NCBI RefSeq assembly: GCF_041381155.1
Contig: NC_091134.1
Location: forward strand, 28,091,540 to 28,155,539
Source of the DNA: Argopecten irradians
Taxonomy: Eukaryota; Mollusca; Bivalvia; Pectinida; Pectinidae
Length of the DNA: 64,000 bases
Direction: 5' to 3'
In this document: one piece after another, positions 23,693 through 36,902 of the stretch
Layout: the number at the start of each line of letters is the position of its first letter
How positions within the stretch are numbered: position 1 is the stretch's first letter
The notes under the pieces: generated by a model
Seen by the model: the letters and a program-made list of their open reading frames with translations, nothing else
Databases searched by the model: none
Told to the model about the DNA's origin: nothing
Translations under genes and position numbers: made by a program

Positions 23693-24300
23693 CTGATATT
23701 TGTGTCAATTACTTTTGTTTTCGTTTCATAATAATACTCTTAGTAAGGGTAAGACTTCCTCTTAATTTGGTTATAAATAAAACTAGACCTAAATATCTCA
23801 TTTTTAAAGAAAGTTGGTTTGAGTACTAGTTGGATGAAATCACGTATCAACGTTTAAAATATTAGTCAAAAAAAAACGGTTGATGACTTTCTTTAGCGGT
23901 TATTCTGTGAGGGGAAATGTCGGTAATGTAACCTAATAACCTCTCTTTCTGGTTTATGATCCAAAACAACCTAGTAGTTAAACAGATAGTTGTTTCCTAT
24001 AAGAGAGATAATCATAAACGAACCTGGATGTTATCTGCACACCCATACATTGTACGTTTGAGGCTTCCCGTCATACCTGCAATACTAAAAATTTTAAGTA
24101 TGGGTGACGGTTCTAAGTATTTGTTGTAAATATCCAGTTAACTTTGGATACATTAATTGTAGATAATTTATTAAACTATAGCTATTTGCTTTTGAGGAGC
24201 TTTAGACAATGTAGTAAAGGATAATTCTTAATTCCTATGGTAAGGGGCCACCAATTAGTGGAGTACATCGTGATAATACATACGACAGGTGATCGGAAAG

Positions 24301-24431
24301 TTCGACACGGATTGGCCGAGAGGTCTAAGGCGCCACGACTCATGGTATAGAGCCTATCTCTCTGAATGAGTCGATGTGTTCTGGTCCACGTATGTGTGGG
24401 GGCGTGGGTTGCTCTGATCCCACTTCTGACA
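24301..24431 (+). pseudogene. tRNA-Leu(CAA) copy, heavily altered
   Basis: A-type outline (ggccgagaggtctaaggcgc, then CACTTCTGACA), but the B box is gone (ttgctctgatccc) and the anticodon reads CAT through a substitution. Confidence 0.5.
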
Positions 24432-26015
24432 CTATATTTTTTGTTACAGTTCCAAATGTAGATATTTAATTAGTTGATGCTTCTATTTCAACGATTTGAT
24501 TTATTACGAAGGAGTTGGCAATTATGTTACTTGTCATTAATGCACATATTTACTAAAAAACGGTTTTTCCTATTCAATGTGCCACATCATGCATAAAATC
24601 TGCTAATGGGAAATGTTATCATGTATTGGGAAATCAGTTATATATGGGAGTTAACATTAAACTTTATCGATAAGGAATGAGAACATCTTTAGCAAAGCCT
24701 ACCTTTCTAGTAGTAGAATTGGGAGAGTATTATAACGTATCACAGAGAAAACAATATACAAAATGTTCATTTGTCTATCATAATGATGGATGGAAAAATA
24801 CAAAAAAGAAATTAAATTTATTATCCATTATCTCCAGTAAACATATTACAGTAAAGTATGTTAAAAAATGTAAATTAATTTTTGCATAAGAACATGGTTA
24901 GCCCCTCAGGTAGATCACATAAAAAACCGCACAATTTGGATTTATCATAAAGAATTCAAATCTACCAACCTTTGATGCTTTAGCCAGCAAGTACTGCGGC
25001 ATACAACAATTGCCGGACCCCTCCTCTGTGCTTTCGTAGCAAAGATAGGTATAACATTGACAACATGCACGCTGAGTAAAGTAGTTAAAGTGGCGTAGTT
25101 GTGCATATATCTAAAGGTATACTAGCTAGTAACTAATTTAAGCGTTCATTGTTTGAATGTTCTTGAGAAGGAAATTTATTTCACAATTAACCCTTTATCA
25201 GTGATAAACAAGGATTAGAATTAGCTCCAATGGTTGTGGGTACCTGTTTACTGGCAGCTTAAAAACCATTTGACAATCGTTACTACGATATAGTTGGGAC
25301 ACCAAGAATCGGGTGACACCAATGGGTACAGCATGGCATTTATACCCTCTTTTGATTTTCAAATAGTCCTATGTTAAGGTAACTATTCGATTCATACCAC
25401 TAAAGTTGAACATGGCTAGTGACAGGTGTTCCGAAACTGGGATCTAGTGGTTATATAGTTTGGCCGCTTTGGGCCTATGGAGGTTATTGTAAAAGTTGAA
25501 AAACCATTCCTTGGACTATTGCTTACTAATAAAGTTAATTGATGAAAAAAGATAGAATATGGAAAAAACATTCAGGAATGTTTCTTATTAACTAAAATCT
25601 GTGATTAAGTTTAGACCAGCCCCACTGGAATGAGATATTATCTGACCAGGATAAATGCTCGTCGATTTTTACAAATTGTTGCTTGTGATACATAGTTAAT
25701 GTTTTTTAAAAACCTATTTTTTTCAAAAATATATGGTACATTTGTTCAAGTCATTTCACAGCCATGTTTTGGTTTTTGATTTAACTCTTATGCTTCGAGT
25801 TTTTTATAATTACTCACAATATTGGCGGAGCCACTAATATTGTACTTTATCTCAGATCATATTATAATTGATCCTGAAAACGTGACACCAGTTACCAGCA
25901 GCATACCTGAAGACGAGTTAAGTCCACAGTAAAATTTTGTAATCAACTTCACGGTAATAATAGCCATTAAAATAAATAAGATTTGGTATCGTGATGTCGT
26001 GATGAAAGTAGCCAA

Positions 26016-26096
26016 GTCAGGATGGCCGAGCAGGTCTCAAGGCGTTAAAACTCAAGGTGCATAGCCTTCTCACTCTGACCAATGAGTCGAGTGTTC
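26016..26096 (+). pseudogene. tRNA-Leu copy B, 5' part only
   Basis: The 5' half runs into atgagtcgagtgttcgttaataat, skipping the 3' half. A second passage through the flank follows (26,100-26,270), as in the re-duplicated unit 1. Confidence 0.5.
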
Positions 26097-26793
26097 GTTA
26101 ATAATAAACTCTTCTGTAGATTTTCCTCATTTGGTTATTGACTAAATCAGTATTGTGGGCTTGTAGGGTTCGTTAAAATATGTTGTCCAATCCCGAACGT
26201 TCTGAGGCAATGATATTTGTTCAATAATTTTGTTTTCGTTAATAATAAAACTCTCATTCATAAGGTAGACTTTCTCTTAATTTTGGTTATTACTCAAATA
26301 GAAATATCACACTTTTTTATAGAAATGTGGTTTGATTACTTGTAGAAACCACGTTAAACGTTAAAATATTGTAAACAAAAAAAAAACGGTGAACTTAGCC
26401 GGTATACAGGGAGGGAAATGTGGGTAATGTTAAACTAATAACCTCTCTTTCTGCTTTATGATCCAAAGCACTAGTAAATCAGATAGTTGTTTCCTATAAG
26501 AGAGATAATCATCTACGAAGCTGGCTGTTATCTGACCACCATTCATTGTTACCGTTTGAGTGCATACCGTTCATACTCTGTATACGAAAATACTTTTAGG
26601 TATGGTAGAAGGTGATATAGTAGATTTGTTGTTTATCAGTCAATTATTTGAGTACATAATAGTAGATAAACTGAATAGCTATTTTTCTTTTGAGAGATAT
26701 AGACAATGTAGTAAGAATAATCCTAAGTCATATGAAGGTGACACCATTAGTGGAGTACATCGTGATTAATACATCGAAGGTCATGGATAAGTA

Positions 26794-26910
26794 GTCAGGA
26801 TGGCGAGCGGTCTAAGGCGCCAGACTCAAGGTATATAGCCTTCTCATCTGAATGAGTTCGAGTGTTCTGGTCCACGTATGTGGGCGTGGGTTCGAATCCC
26901 ACTTCTGACA
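26794..26910 (+). pseudogene. tRNA-Leu(CAA) copy with few indels
   Basis: A-type copy with one G lost in the A box (TGGCGAGCGG) and two extra Ts around the intron; the T arm and acceptor stem are intact. One of the better copies in the noisy stretch. Confidence 0.6.
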
Positions 26911-28455
26911 CTATAATTTTTGTTACATTTTCTAAAGGTATATATTTTAATAGTTGATTCTCTCTCTATTTCAAAAATTTTATTATTACGAATGAGTTGC
27001 AAAATATGTTAATGTCATTAATGCATGTTTACTCTAAAAAAAGGTTTCCAATTCAATCGCTGCTTGCAAACACATCATGCATAAATCAGCTAAATGGGAA
27101 ATGTATCAAGTATTGGTAAATAAGTTATATATGGAGTAACATTAAACTTTATCGATTAGGGAATGAGAAACATCTTTAGCAAAGAGCGTATCTTTCTGTT
27201 AGTAGAATGGTATTAGTTCATTATAAACGTATCACAGATAACTAATATCACAAAAAAGTTAATTTGTGTCATCCATATGATGGATGGAAAAAAATAAAGA
27301 AATTGAATTTATTATCCATTATCTACAGTAAACAAAACATGAAAGTATGTAAAAAAAATATAAATACTGTGTATCCATAGAAACTGTAAGCCCACAGTTA
27401 TCACATTAAAAAGCACAATTTGAATTATTATAGAATTAAATATTACCAACATCAATGCTTAGCCAGCAGGTAATCTGTATACTAACAATGCCTGACATAC
27501 CTATGTGCTTTTGTAGCAAAGATGGTAAATAATTGACAACATGCACGCTAGTAAAGTGTTTAAAATGCAGTGTTGAGCAAATCTAAAGGTATTACTAGGC
27601 TAGTAAATCCAGTTTAATCGTTGCATTGTTGAATGTTCTGGAGCAGGAAAATATTTCACAATTAACTCCCCTATCAGTAATACAAGACTTTAGAATAAGC
27701 TCCATGTTTTGGTGCCCTGGATACGGGTATCTTTTAAAACATTTGAAATCGTTTACCAAGATAGTTTGATAACAAATTCGGTATACGACTCATTGGACAA
27801 CATGCATTATACCTCTTTTGAATTTCTGAAATAGTTCCTTGATAGGTAAACAATCGATTCACAATCAAGTGAACATGTCTATTGACGGTGTATCGAAATT
27901 GGGATCTAGTGTTTATATATGCTGGCTGTTTTTTGGGGCTATGACGGTTATTGTAAAAGGTACAACCATTCCTTGACTATGCTACTAAAAGTTATAATTG
28001 TGAAAAAATGATAGATATGGAAAAAAACATGGAAGGTTTTCTAGTAACCCTTAAAACTGTGATTAAGTTTAGACATCAATGGATTGAGATATATATCTGA
28101 CCAAGGATAAATGCTCGTTGTTTTTTTACCCATAGATGTTGGATACATAGTTATGTCCCTAATTTTTTTTCAAAATATATGGTACATTTGTCAAGCATTT
28201 CAAGCAAGTTTTTGTTTTGATTTAACTATTATGCATCGAGTTTTTTATTTACTAACTATATTGTCGGAGCAACAAATATTGTACTTATATCAGATCATAT
28301 TTAATTGATCCTGAACGTGACACAGTTACCAGAGCATACTGCAAGGACGATTTAAGTCCCAAAGTAAAATTTGTAATCAAAACCTTCACGGTAATAATAG
28401 TCCCATTAAAATAAATTAAGATTTGGTATCGTGATGTCGTGATGAAAGTAGGCAA

Positions 28456-28575
28456 GTCAGGATGGCCGAGGCGGTCCCAAGGCGTTAAACTCAAGGTGCA
28501 TAGCCTTCTCACTCTGTGAGTCGAGTGTTCTGGTCCACGTATGTGGATCGTGGGTTCGGATCCCCACTTCTGACA
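28456..28575 (+). pseudogene. tRNA-Leu copy B, altered
   Basis: B copy with GCGTTAAACTC in the anticodon stem region and a GGTTCGGATCC B box. Confidence 0.5.
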
Positions 28576-29186
28576 AATGATATTTGTTCAATTACTTTTG
28601 TTTTCGTATAATAATAAAACTCTCTCATAAGTTAGACTTCCTCTTAATTTGGTTATAACAAAATAGATAAATAAAATATCACATTTTTAAAGAAAGTGAT
28701 TTTATTACTTGTCAGAAATCCGTTAACGTTAAAATATTGTAACAAACAGAAAACGGTGAGAACTACTGGTTATACAGGAGGGAAATGTGGGGTAATGTTA
28801 TACCTAATAACCTCGTCTTTCTGCTTTATGATCCAAAGGCACCCTAGTAAAATCAGATAGTTGTTTCCTATAAGAGAGATAATCATAACGAACCTGGACT
28901 GATATCTGCCACCCTCACATTGTTAACGCTTTGAGGCCTTATTCGCCATACCTCTGCCACTACTAACTATTTTAAGTAATGGAGAAGGTCTCAAGTTAAT
29001 GTTGTAATATCTGTCAAATTTTGGTTACATTAATTGACGATAATTTGAGTAAAACTAATAAGCTATTTTTCTTTTGAGAAATTTAGGACAATGTAGTTAA
29101 GAATACTCCTAAGGTCCATATGAAGGAGACTCAAATTGAGGATAGTCTCAGTAATCGATGATACATTCGAAGGCATGGTTAAGTTT

Positions 29187-29307
29187 TCAGGGATGTGCGA
29201 GCGGTTCTAGGCAGCCAGACTTCAAGGTATTCAGCCTTTCTTTCTGAGATGAGTGAGCGTGTTCTGGTCCCAGTATGTGGGCGGTGGTTCGAATCCCACT
29301 TCTGACA
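29187..29307 (+). pseudogene. tRNA-Leu(CAA) copy, altered
   Basis: A-type copy with indels in every arm except the 3' acceptor strand and most of the T arm. Confidence 0.5.
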
Positions 29308-30873
29308 CTTTATTTTTGTGACTCTTTTCTAACCGTATCTATTGAATTGTTTGATTCTCTATTTCATAAATTTCTAATACGGAATGAGTTGCAAATATGA
29401 TTCATGTCATTAATGCATGCTTAACTAAACAATGGTGTCCAAATTCTCGAATGGTGCACTTCAAGGGCATAATTCAGCTACTGGGAAATCGGTTATCAAG
29501 TATTGGTAGAATAAGTTATCTATATGGAGTCACATTAAACTTTTATCTCGATTTGGAATGAGAACATCGGTAGCAAAGTACCTTTCTGTTAGTATGAAGT
29601 GATAGTCATAATATAACGTATCACCAGATTAAAAATTTACCAAAAATAGTTAAATTGTCATCCATATGATGGATGGAAAATAATAAAGAAATTGAATTTA
29701 TTTCTCCAGTTATCTACAGGAAACACTAATCATAATTATGTAAAAAAATGTAAATTACTTTTATCATAGAACATGGTAAGCCCTCAGTTCTCACATTGAT
29801 CGAACAATTAGAGTTTTCAGAAGAATTAAATTCTACCAACATTGATTGCTTAGCCAGCAGGAATTCTGTCGACAACCATTGCCAGATCATAACCTATGTG
29901 CCCTTTCGTAGCAACGATGGTAAAAATTGGACAACATGCACGGCTAGTTACTAGTGTTTAAAAAGCCAGTGTTGAGTATATCTAAAGGTTATCATAGCTA
30001 GTAAAATAGTTTAATAGTGCATAGTTGTACTGTGCTGGCGCAGGGAAATTATTTCACAATTAACCCCTATCTAAAAACACAGGATTAGATAAGCCTCCAT
30101 GTTTTTTGGTACCTGGATACTGGCCCATCTTTAACACATTTGAAATCGTTACCAAGATAAGTTTTGACACAACTTCGGTTACCACATGAGGACAGCATTG
30201 CATATATACATCTCTTTGGTAATTTCAAATAGTCCTTGCATAGTTAACTATCGATTCACAATAAAGTAGAATCTGTCTATTGAACGGTGTATCGAAATTT
30301 GGATCTAGTGTTAATATCGCCGGGCTGTTTTTGGGGCCTAGGACGGTTATTGTAAATGGTACAACCATTCATTGGCCTATGCGACTAACAGTTAAAATTG
30401 TGAAAAATAGATCGATGTGGAAAAAAAACAGGGAAGGTTTTTAGTAATCCTATACTGTGATTTGTTTTTAGGACCCACAAATGGATGAGATATTATCTGA
30501 CCAGGCTATATGCTCGTCGGATTTTTACGACAATAGAGAGAGTTGATACATAGTTATGTACCTATTTTCTTTCAAAAATATATCGTACATTTGTCAAGTA
30601 TTTCAAGACAAGTTTTGTGTTTTGATATATATTATCTAGCCATCGAGTTTTTATTTACTCCCACTATATTGTCGGAGCGACGAATATTGTTATACTTATA
30701 TCAGATCCCATATTATCACTTGCATCCTGAACCTGACCAACGTTACCAGAGCATACTGAGACGATTTAAGTCCATATGGTAAATTTGTGAAGTTTTTCAA
30801 ACTTCACTGTAATAATAGCCTTTAAAATAAATAAGATTGGGTATCGTGATGTCGTGATGAAAGTCAGCCATCT

Positions 30874-30930
30874 TGTCAGGATGGCCCGAGCATTGTACTT
30901 TATATCAGCGAAAAAACTCAAGGTGCATCC
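30874..30930 (+). pseudogene. tRNA-Leu copy B fragment
   Basis: Starts as GTCAGGATGGCCCGAGC, then switches to a piece of upstream unit sequence (attgtactttatatcag) before returning to ctcaaggtgcat. A further 3' trace lies at 31,160-31,200, next to a C12 run. Confidence 0.4.
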
Positions 30931-31821
30931 TGTAGCCTGACAATCTTACAGAGATACTTGAAGACAATTGATATTCTGTTCATTCATTTTGTATAATCTA
31001 ATTCACGGTTATAAATAGCCATTATCTAATAAGGTAGACTTGGTCTCTTGCTGTCGTGGTGGAAGAATTACTAAATCAGAATGGCCCGACTATTTTTATA
31101 CAAAAGTGTTTGTTACTTGCATAGAAATCTCCCGTTAAAACGTTAAAATGTTGTTGTCCTAGTATGTGGGCGTGGGTACCGAATTCACGTTGCCCCCCCC
31201 CCCGATTGATATTAGTTCACTTAATTTTGTTTTCGATAATAATAAAATCTATCATACAGGTATACTTCCTCTTAATTTTGGTTATACTACTAATAGAAAT
31301 ATCTCACCTTTTTATAGTAATTTGGTTTGATTACTATTTACGAATAACCACGTTAAAACGTTAAAATTAATGTAAACATAAAAACACGGTGAGAACTAGC
31401 GTGTACAGTGACGGGAAATGTGGTGGTAATGTTAAACTAAAAACCTCTTCTTTCTGCTGTTTGATCCAATGCACCTAGTATATATCAGATAGTTGTTTCC
31501 TATAAGAGAAATTAATACATACGGAACTGTGGCGGCTATCTAGCCCACCCTATACGATTGTACCGTTGAGGTTATCGTTCATACCTGTAATACTAAAATA
31601 TTTTTTAAGTATGAAAGAAGGTGATACTTACATTGTTGTTAATATCAGTCACTTCTGGGGGCGGGCCCCCGGGATACATAATAGTAGATTAAACTGATAG
31701 ATATTTCTTTTGAGAGATTTAGACAAGTGTAGTATAGTAATAATCCTTAAGTCCCCTATGAAGGTGGACACCACTAAGTGGCGTACATCGGTGATAATAC
31801 ACTGAAGGTAATGGTTACGTA

Positions 31822-31952
31822 GTCAGGTTGGCTCCGAGCGGTCTAAGGCCGCACCAGACTCAAGGTATATCGCCTTCTCATTGGAATGAGTCGGGTGGGA
31901 TGTTTCTGGTCTACGTATGGGGGGTCGTGGGTTCGAAGCCCACATTCTGACA
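31822..31952 (+). pseudogene. tRNA-Leu(CAA) copy, altered
   Basis: A-type copy expanded to ~131 bp by scattered insertions; the anticodon CAA is still in context (CAGACTCAAGG). Confidence 0.5.
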
Positions 31953-33571
31953 CTATATGTTTGTTACATTTCTAAAGGTATATATTTAATAGTTGGAAGT
32001 TCCTCTTATTTCAAAATTTTATTATTACGAATGAGTTTGCCAAATAATTGTTTATAGTCATTAATGGCATGATTACTAGAAAAAAAAGGTCTCCAAAATT
32101 CAAGGTTGACATCATTGCATAGAAGCAGCTAATGGGAAAATGTGATCATGTATTTGGTTAATAAAAGTTATCTTTTTGTGGAGGAAACATTAAAATCCTT
32201 TATCGATTAGGATCATGAGAAATAATCTTTAGCAAAGCCTACCTTTCTGTTGAGGTAGAATTTGGTTAGTCATTATAACGTATCACAGATTAATAATATA
32301 CAAAAAGTTAATTTGTCATCATCCTGATTGATGGAAAAAAATAAAGAAAAGAACTTAATATTTATTGTATCCATTATTCTTACAGTAAACTAAAAACATA
32401 AGAGTGGTAAAAAAAATATAAATACATGTAGCATAGAAAATGGTAATAAGGCCCACAAGTGAGTCACATAAAAGCACAAATTTGGAGAATTCTTATCGAA
32501 ATAAAATTTTACCTTCATCAATGCTTAGCCCGCAGGTTAATCTGTATACAATACAAATGCCTGACCATACCTATGTTGATTTGTCGGCCAAAGCTGGTAA
32601 AGAATGACATACCTGCACGCTTGTAAAGTGTTAAAAATTGCTCGTGTTGTAACATATCTAGAAGGTTATACTACCTGGTATGTCACTAGTTCAATCGTTG
32701 CTTATAGTTGACTGTTCTGGAGCAGGAAACTAATTCACAATTTTAACCCCTCTATCAAGTAACTAAGGATTAGAATTATGCTCCCATGTTTTGGTTACCT
32801 GAATACGGCGTATTCTTTTTAAACACAGTGAAATCGTTACCAATATGAGTTTTGATACAAATTCGGTCATACAATTGGACAAGCATGCCATTTATACCTC
32901 TTTTTGAATTTTCTCAAAAATAGTCCTTGAATATTGTAACTATCCGATTCACAATAAAGTGAACCTATCTATTGACCGTGTATCGAATCTGGGATCATAA
33001 GATTTTATATATAGTGGTGCTGTCTTGGGCCCTCTGACGGTTGATTGTAAAGGGATACAAACCTCATTCCTTGGACTCTGCTGCTATAAAGTTAAATTGT
33101 GGGAAAATGCATTGATATGTGAAATAAAACCGGGAAGGTTCTTCTTAGACCCCTAAACTGTGATTAAGTTTAGTCAACAATGGAGGGGGGGGATGTGATA
33201 TTATCTGACCAGGATAAAAGGCTCACGTCGATTTTTACACTTAGATGTCTGATACATCGTTCTGTACTCCTCTTTATTTCAAAAGATTTGGTACATTTTG
33301 GTCTTAACATTTCCAAGCAAGTTTTTGTTTTTGATTTAACTATTCTGCATCGAGTTTTTTTCGTTACTCGACTATATTGTCAGGAGCACAAATATTGTAC
33401 TTATATCAGTTCATATTATAATTTGATTCCTGAACGTTTGAAAGTTACCAGAGCATACTGACTGACGATTTAAGTCACAGTAAATTTGTAATCAAACTTT
33501 CACGGTAATAAAAGCCATTAAAAATAAATAAGATTTGGTATCGAGCTTGTCGTGATGAAAATGCGCAAGAG

Positions 33572-33697
33572 GTCAGGATGGCCGAGCAGTCCAAGGGCGT
33601 AAAACTCAAAGGGTGCCTAGCCTTTCCACTATGTGAGGTCGATTGTGTTCTCAGGCGCCACGTATGTTGGTCGTGGGTTCGAATCCCTATTCTGACA
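33572..33697 (+). pseudogene. tRNA-Leu copy B, altered
   Basis: B copy with insertions throughout; the B box GGTTCGAATCC is intact. Confidence 0.5.
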
Positions 33698-34313
33698 ATG
33701 ATATTTGTTCAAATACTTCTTGTTTTCGTTAATAATTAACTCTCTCATAAGGTAGACTTCCCTCTTAATTTGGTTTTAAACTAAATAGAAATGAAAATAT
33801 CAACTTTTTAAATATAAAGTGGATTGTATTTACTTGTCGATAATCACCGTTTAAACGTTAAAATATGGTAACCAGAAAAACGGTTGGGACTAGCGGTATA
33901 CAGGGAGGGAACATGTGGGTATATGTTACCTTATAACTTCTTTCTGCTGTATGATCCCAATGCCACGTATAAAATCCGATAGTTGTTTACTATAAGAGAG
34001 ATAATCATAACGAACCTGACTGTTATCGGCCACCCATTAAATTGTACGTTTTTTGATGGGCTGTATAGTCATACCTGTTTATACTTTCTAAATTATTTTA
34101 AGTATGGAGAAGTGTATATAGTAATTGTTGTTAATATCTGTCAATTATGGTAACATTAATAGTCAGATAATTTATTAAACTAATTGCTATTCTTCTTTTG
34201 AGAATTTTAGCCCAAGGTGAGTAAGAATACATTCTAAAGTCATATGTAAGGTGGACCCAAGTTAGTGGGTGTACCATCGTGATTGATAATATCATCGAAG
34301 GTATGGTTAATTA

Positions 34314-34437
34314 GTCAGGATGGCCGAGCGGTTCTAAAGGGCGCCAGACTCAAGGAATCTTAGGCCTTCTCACTGACTGTGCTCGAGTGTTCTGGACCAC
34401 GTCTGTGGGCGTGGGTTCCGAATCCCACTTCTGAGAC
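34314..34437 (+). pseudogene. tRNA-Leu(CAA) copy, altered
   Basis: A-type copy with an intact A box and anticodon stem, but an extra C in the T loop and CTGAGAC in the acceptor stem. Confidence 0.55.
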
Positions 34438-34629
34438 CCTATATTTTTGTTACATTTCGAAAGGGTCTATATTTAATAGTTGAGTCTCTATTTCCAAAAT
34501 TGATTATATACGGACTGAGTTGTTAAAAAGGTTGTATGTCATAAATGCATGTTTACTAAAAAAAGGTCTTCCTATTCAATGTGCAATTCATGCATAAATT
34601 CAGCTTATGGGAAAATGTTATCAAGTATT

Positions 34630-34705
34630 GGTTTTTTTTTTTTGTGGGTAAAAAAATACAAAAAAAAAAACAAAAATAGAAAAAAAAAAAAAAAAAAAAA
34701 AATAT
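34630..34705. repeat. T-run and A-run low-complexity tract
   Basis: A T13-14 run is followed by nearly uninterrupted A-runs, in place of unit sequence that is not homopolymeric in any clean unit. Confidence 0.85.
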
Positions 34706-35738
34706 TCGTTATAATGGAGTAACATAAACTTTATCGTAGTTAGAACTGGAGTTACATCATGTCTAAACGTATCAACAGATTAATACTTTACAAAAAGTTA
34801 ATTTGTCCTCATATGATGGATGGAAAAAAAAATAAGACATTTGAAGTTTCTTATCAATATCGTACAGTAAACAAAACATAAAGATGTTAAACAAATATGT
34901 AAATACATCATATCATAGAGGAACCTGGTTAAGCACCACCCGTTAATCAATTAAAGCACATCTTTGAATTATTATAGAATGAATATAGTACTTAAATCTC
35001 CCCACATCAAGGCCTTAGCCACGCACTGGTTAATCCTGAGTACAAACGCAATGCCTGACTATACCTAAGTGCTTTCGATAGCAAAGATGGTTAAAAATTG
35101 ACAATTCATGCACGCTAGTAAAGTGTTTAAAAATGCAGTGTGAGACATATCTAAAAGGTATATAAGGCTAGTAAATAGATCAATCGTGCCATTGATGAAT
35201 GTTCTGGAGCAGGAAATTTATTCTACTAATTCAACCCCTATCCAATAATCAAGGGATAAGAATAAGGTCCATGTTTTGGCACCCTGGCTAACTTGGCTTC
35301 TTTAAAAACTTTTGAAATCGTTACCATCGATCGTTTGATGTCACAAATTCGGTGTACACATTGGTCAGCATGCATTCTACCTCTTTTGAATTTCTAAATA
35401 GTCCTTGATACGTAACTATCGATTTCACAATAAAGTGAACATGTCTCTTGACCGGTGTCTCTCGATATTGGGATCATAGTGTTTATTATAGTTGGCCGTT
35501 CTTTTATTTGCCCGGGCTAGGGACGGTTATTGTAAATGGGCACAACAATTCCTTGACTAGGCATGCTTAACAAGATACTTGCTGGAACTAGACTAGCTAT
35601 GGAACAAAAACAATTGGCTGGGTTTTATTAACCCTAAACTGTGATTGAACGTTTAGACACCATGGATGACGATATTATCTGACCCAGGCTAAAACATGCT
35701 CGTCCGATTTATACCCATAGATGGTGATAACCTCGTTA

Positions 35739-35783
35739 TGCCCCCCCCCCCCCACCCCCCCCACCCCACCCCCCCCCCCCCCA
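35739..35783. repeat. poly-C tract
   Basis: Runs of C broken by single A bases, placed where clean units read atgtacctatttttttcaaa. The neighbouring unit has a similar C12 run at 31,193-31,204. Confidence 0.85.
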
Positions 35784-36110
35784 ATATATTTATCCCTACC
35801 CCTATTTTTTTCAAAAATATATGGAACATTTGTCAAGCATGTCAAGCATAGTTATTTTTGTTTTGATTTAACTATTATGCAATCGAGTTTGTTATTTATC
35901 TCACTATATTGTCGGAGCGCACTCTAAATATATGTTCTTTATATCCGAATCATTTTTTATAAGTTGATCCTGAACTGTGGACACAGTTACCAGAGCATAT
36001 GAAGGACGATTTACGTCCACTGTACATTTGTAACTCAACTTCACGGTAATTAATAGCCAATAAAATAAATACAGATTTGGCTATCGTGATGTCGTGAAGG
36101 AAAGTAGCAA

Positions 36111-36233
36111 GTCGGATGGTCCTGTGCTCAGTTCAAGGGCAAACTCAAGGTGCATACGCCTTCTCACTCTGTGTGGTGAGTCGCCGTGTTCTGGCCCAGT
36201 ATGTGGCCGTGGGTTAGAATCCCACTTCTGACA
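36111..36233 (+). pseudogene. tRNA-Leu copy B, altered
   Basis: B copy with the A box destroyed (cggatggtcctgtgctcag) and GGTTAGAATCC in place of the B box. Confidence 0.5.
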
Positions 36234-36790
36234 AATGATTTTCTTTCAATAGAGGTTGGAAGTATGCATTAAGAGATTTATTGGCCACACTTCCTCTTTT
36301 TGGTTATTACTAAGTAAATAGTAATAAATATATTGACCACACTTTTTTTTTAGGTTAGTAAAGTAAGATTTTTTATTGTACAAACCACGTTAAACGTTAA
36401 AATTTTTAAACAGAAAAGGTGGAAGTATACAGGGAGGGAAAGTGGGTAATTTAACTTACCACCTCTTTTCTTTTTATGATCCAAAGCACCTAGTAAATCA
36501 GATATTTTTGTTTCCTATAAGAGAGATAATCAGTTATATAACGAACTTGGCTTTTATCTGCCAGGTTTACAGTATGCAGTACCGATTTATTATCCACACT
36601 GTTTACTTATTTTAAGTTGGAAGAAGGTATAAGTAATTGTTGTAATATCAGTCAATTATGGTACAGGTTAATTAGTAGAATAAAACCACACTTTTCTTTT
36701 TGAGAGAGATTGGACAATGTAGTAAGAATAATTAGTCATTGGTGACACAATTTGGAGTCATTTTGATAATACATCGAAGTATGCAGTTAA

Positions 36791-36902
36791 GTATTCATTG
36801 GCCAGCACTTTTCTAAGGCGCCAGACTCAAGGTATTAGCCTTCTCACTGAATAAGTCGAGTTTCTGGTCCACGTATTTTCGTGGGTTCGAAGACTTCTGA
36901 AC
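36791..36902 (+). pseudogene. tRNA-Leu(CAA) copy with motif replacement
   Basis: The 5' acceptor and D arm are overwritten by cattggccagcacttttc. The CGCCAGACTCAAGG core is intact. Confidence 0.5.

Noticed and set aside
35721-35927. Pro-rich plus-strand frame
   Set aside because: It depends on the poly-C tract, which is itself probably a consensus artefact.
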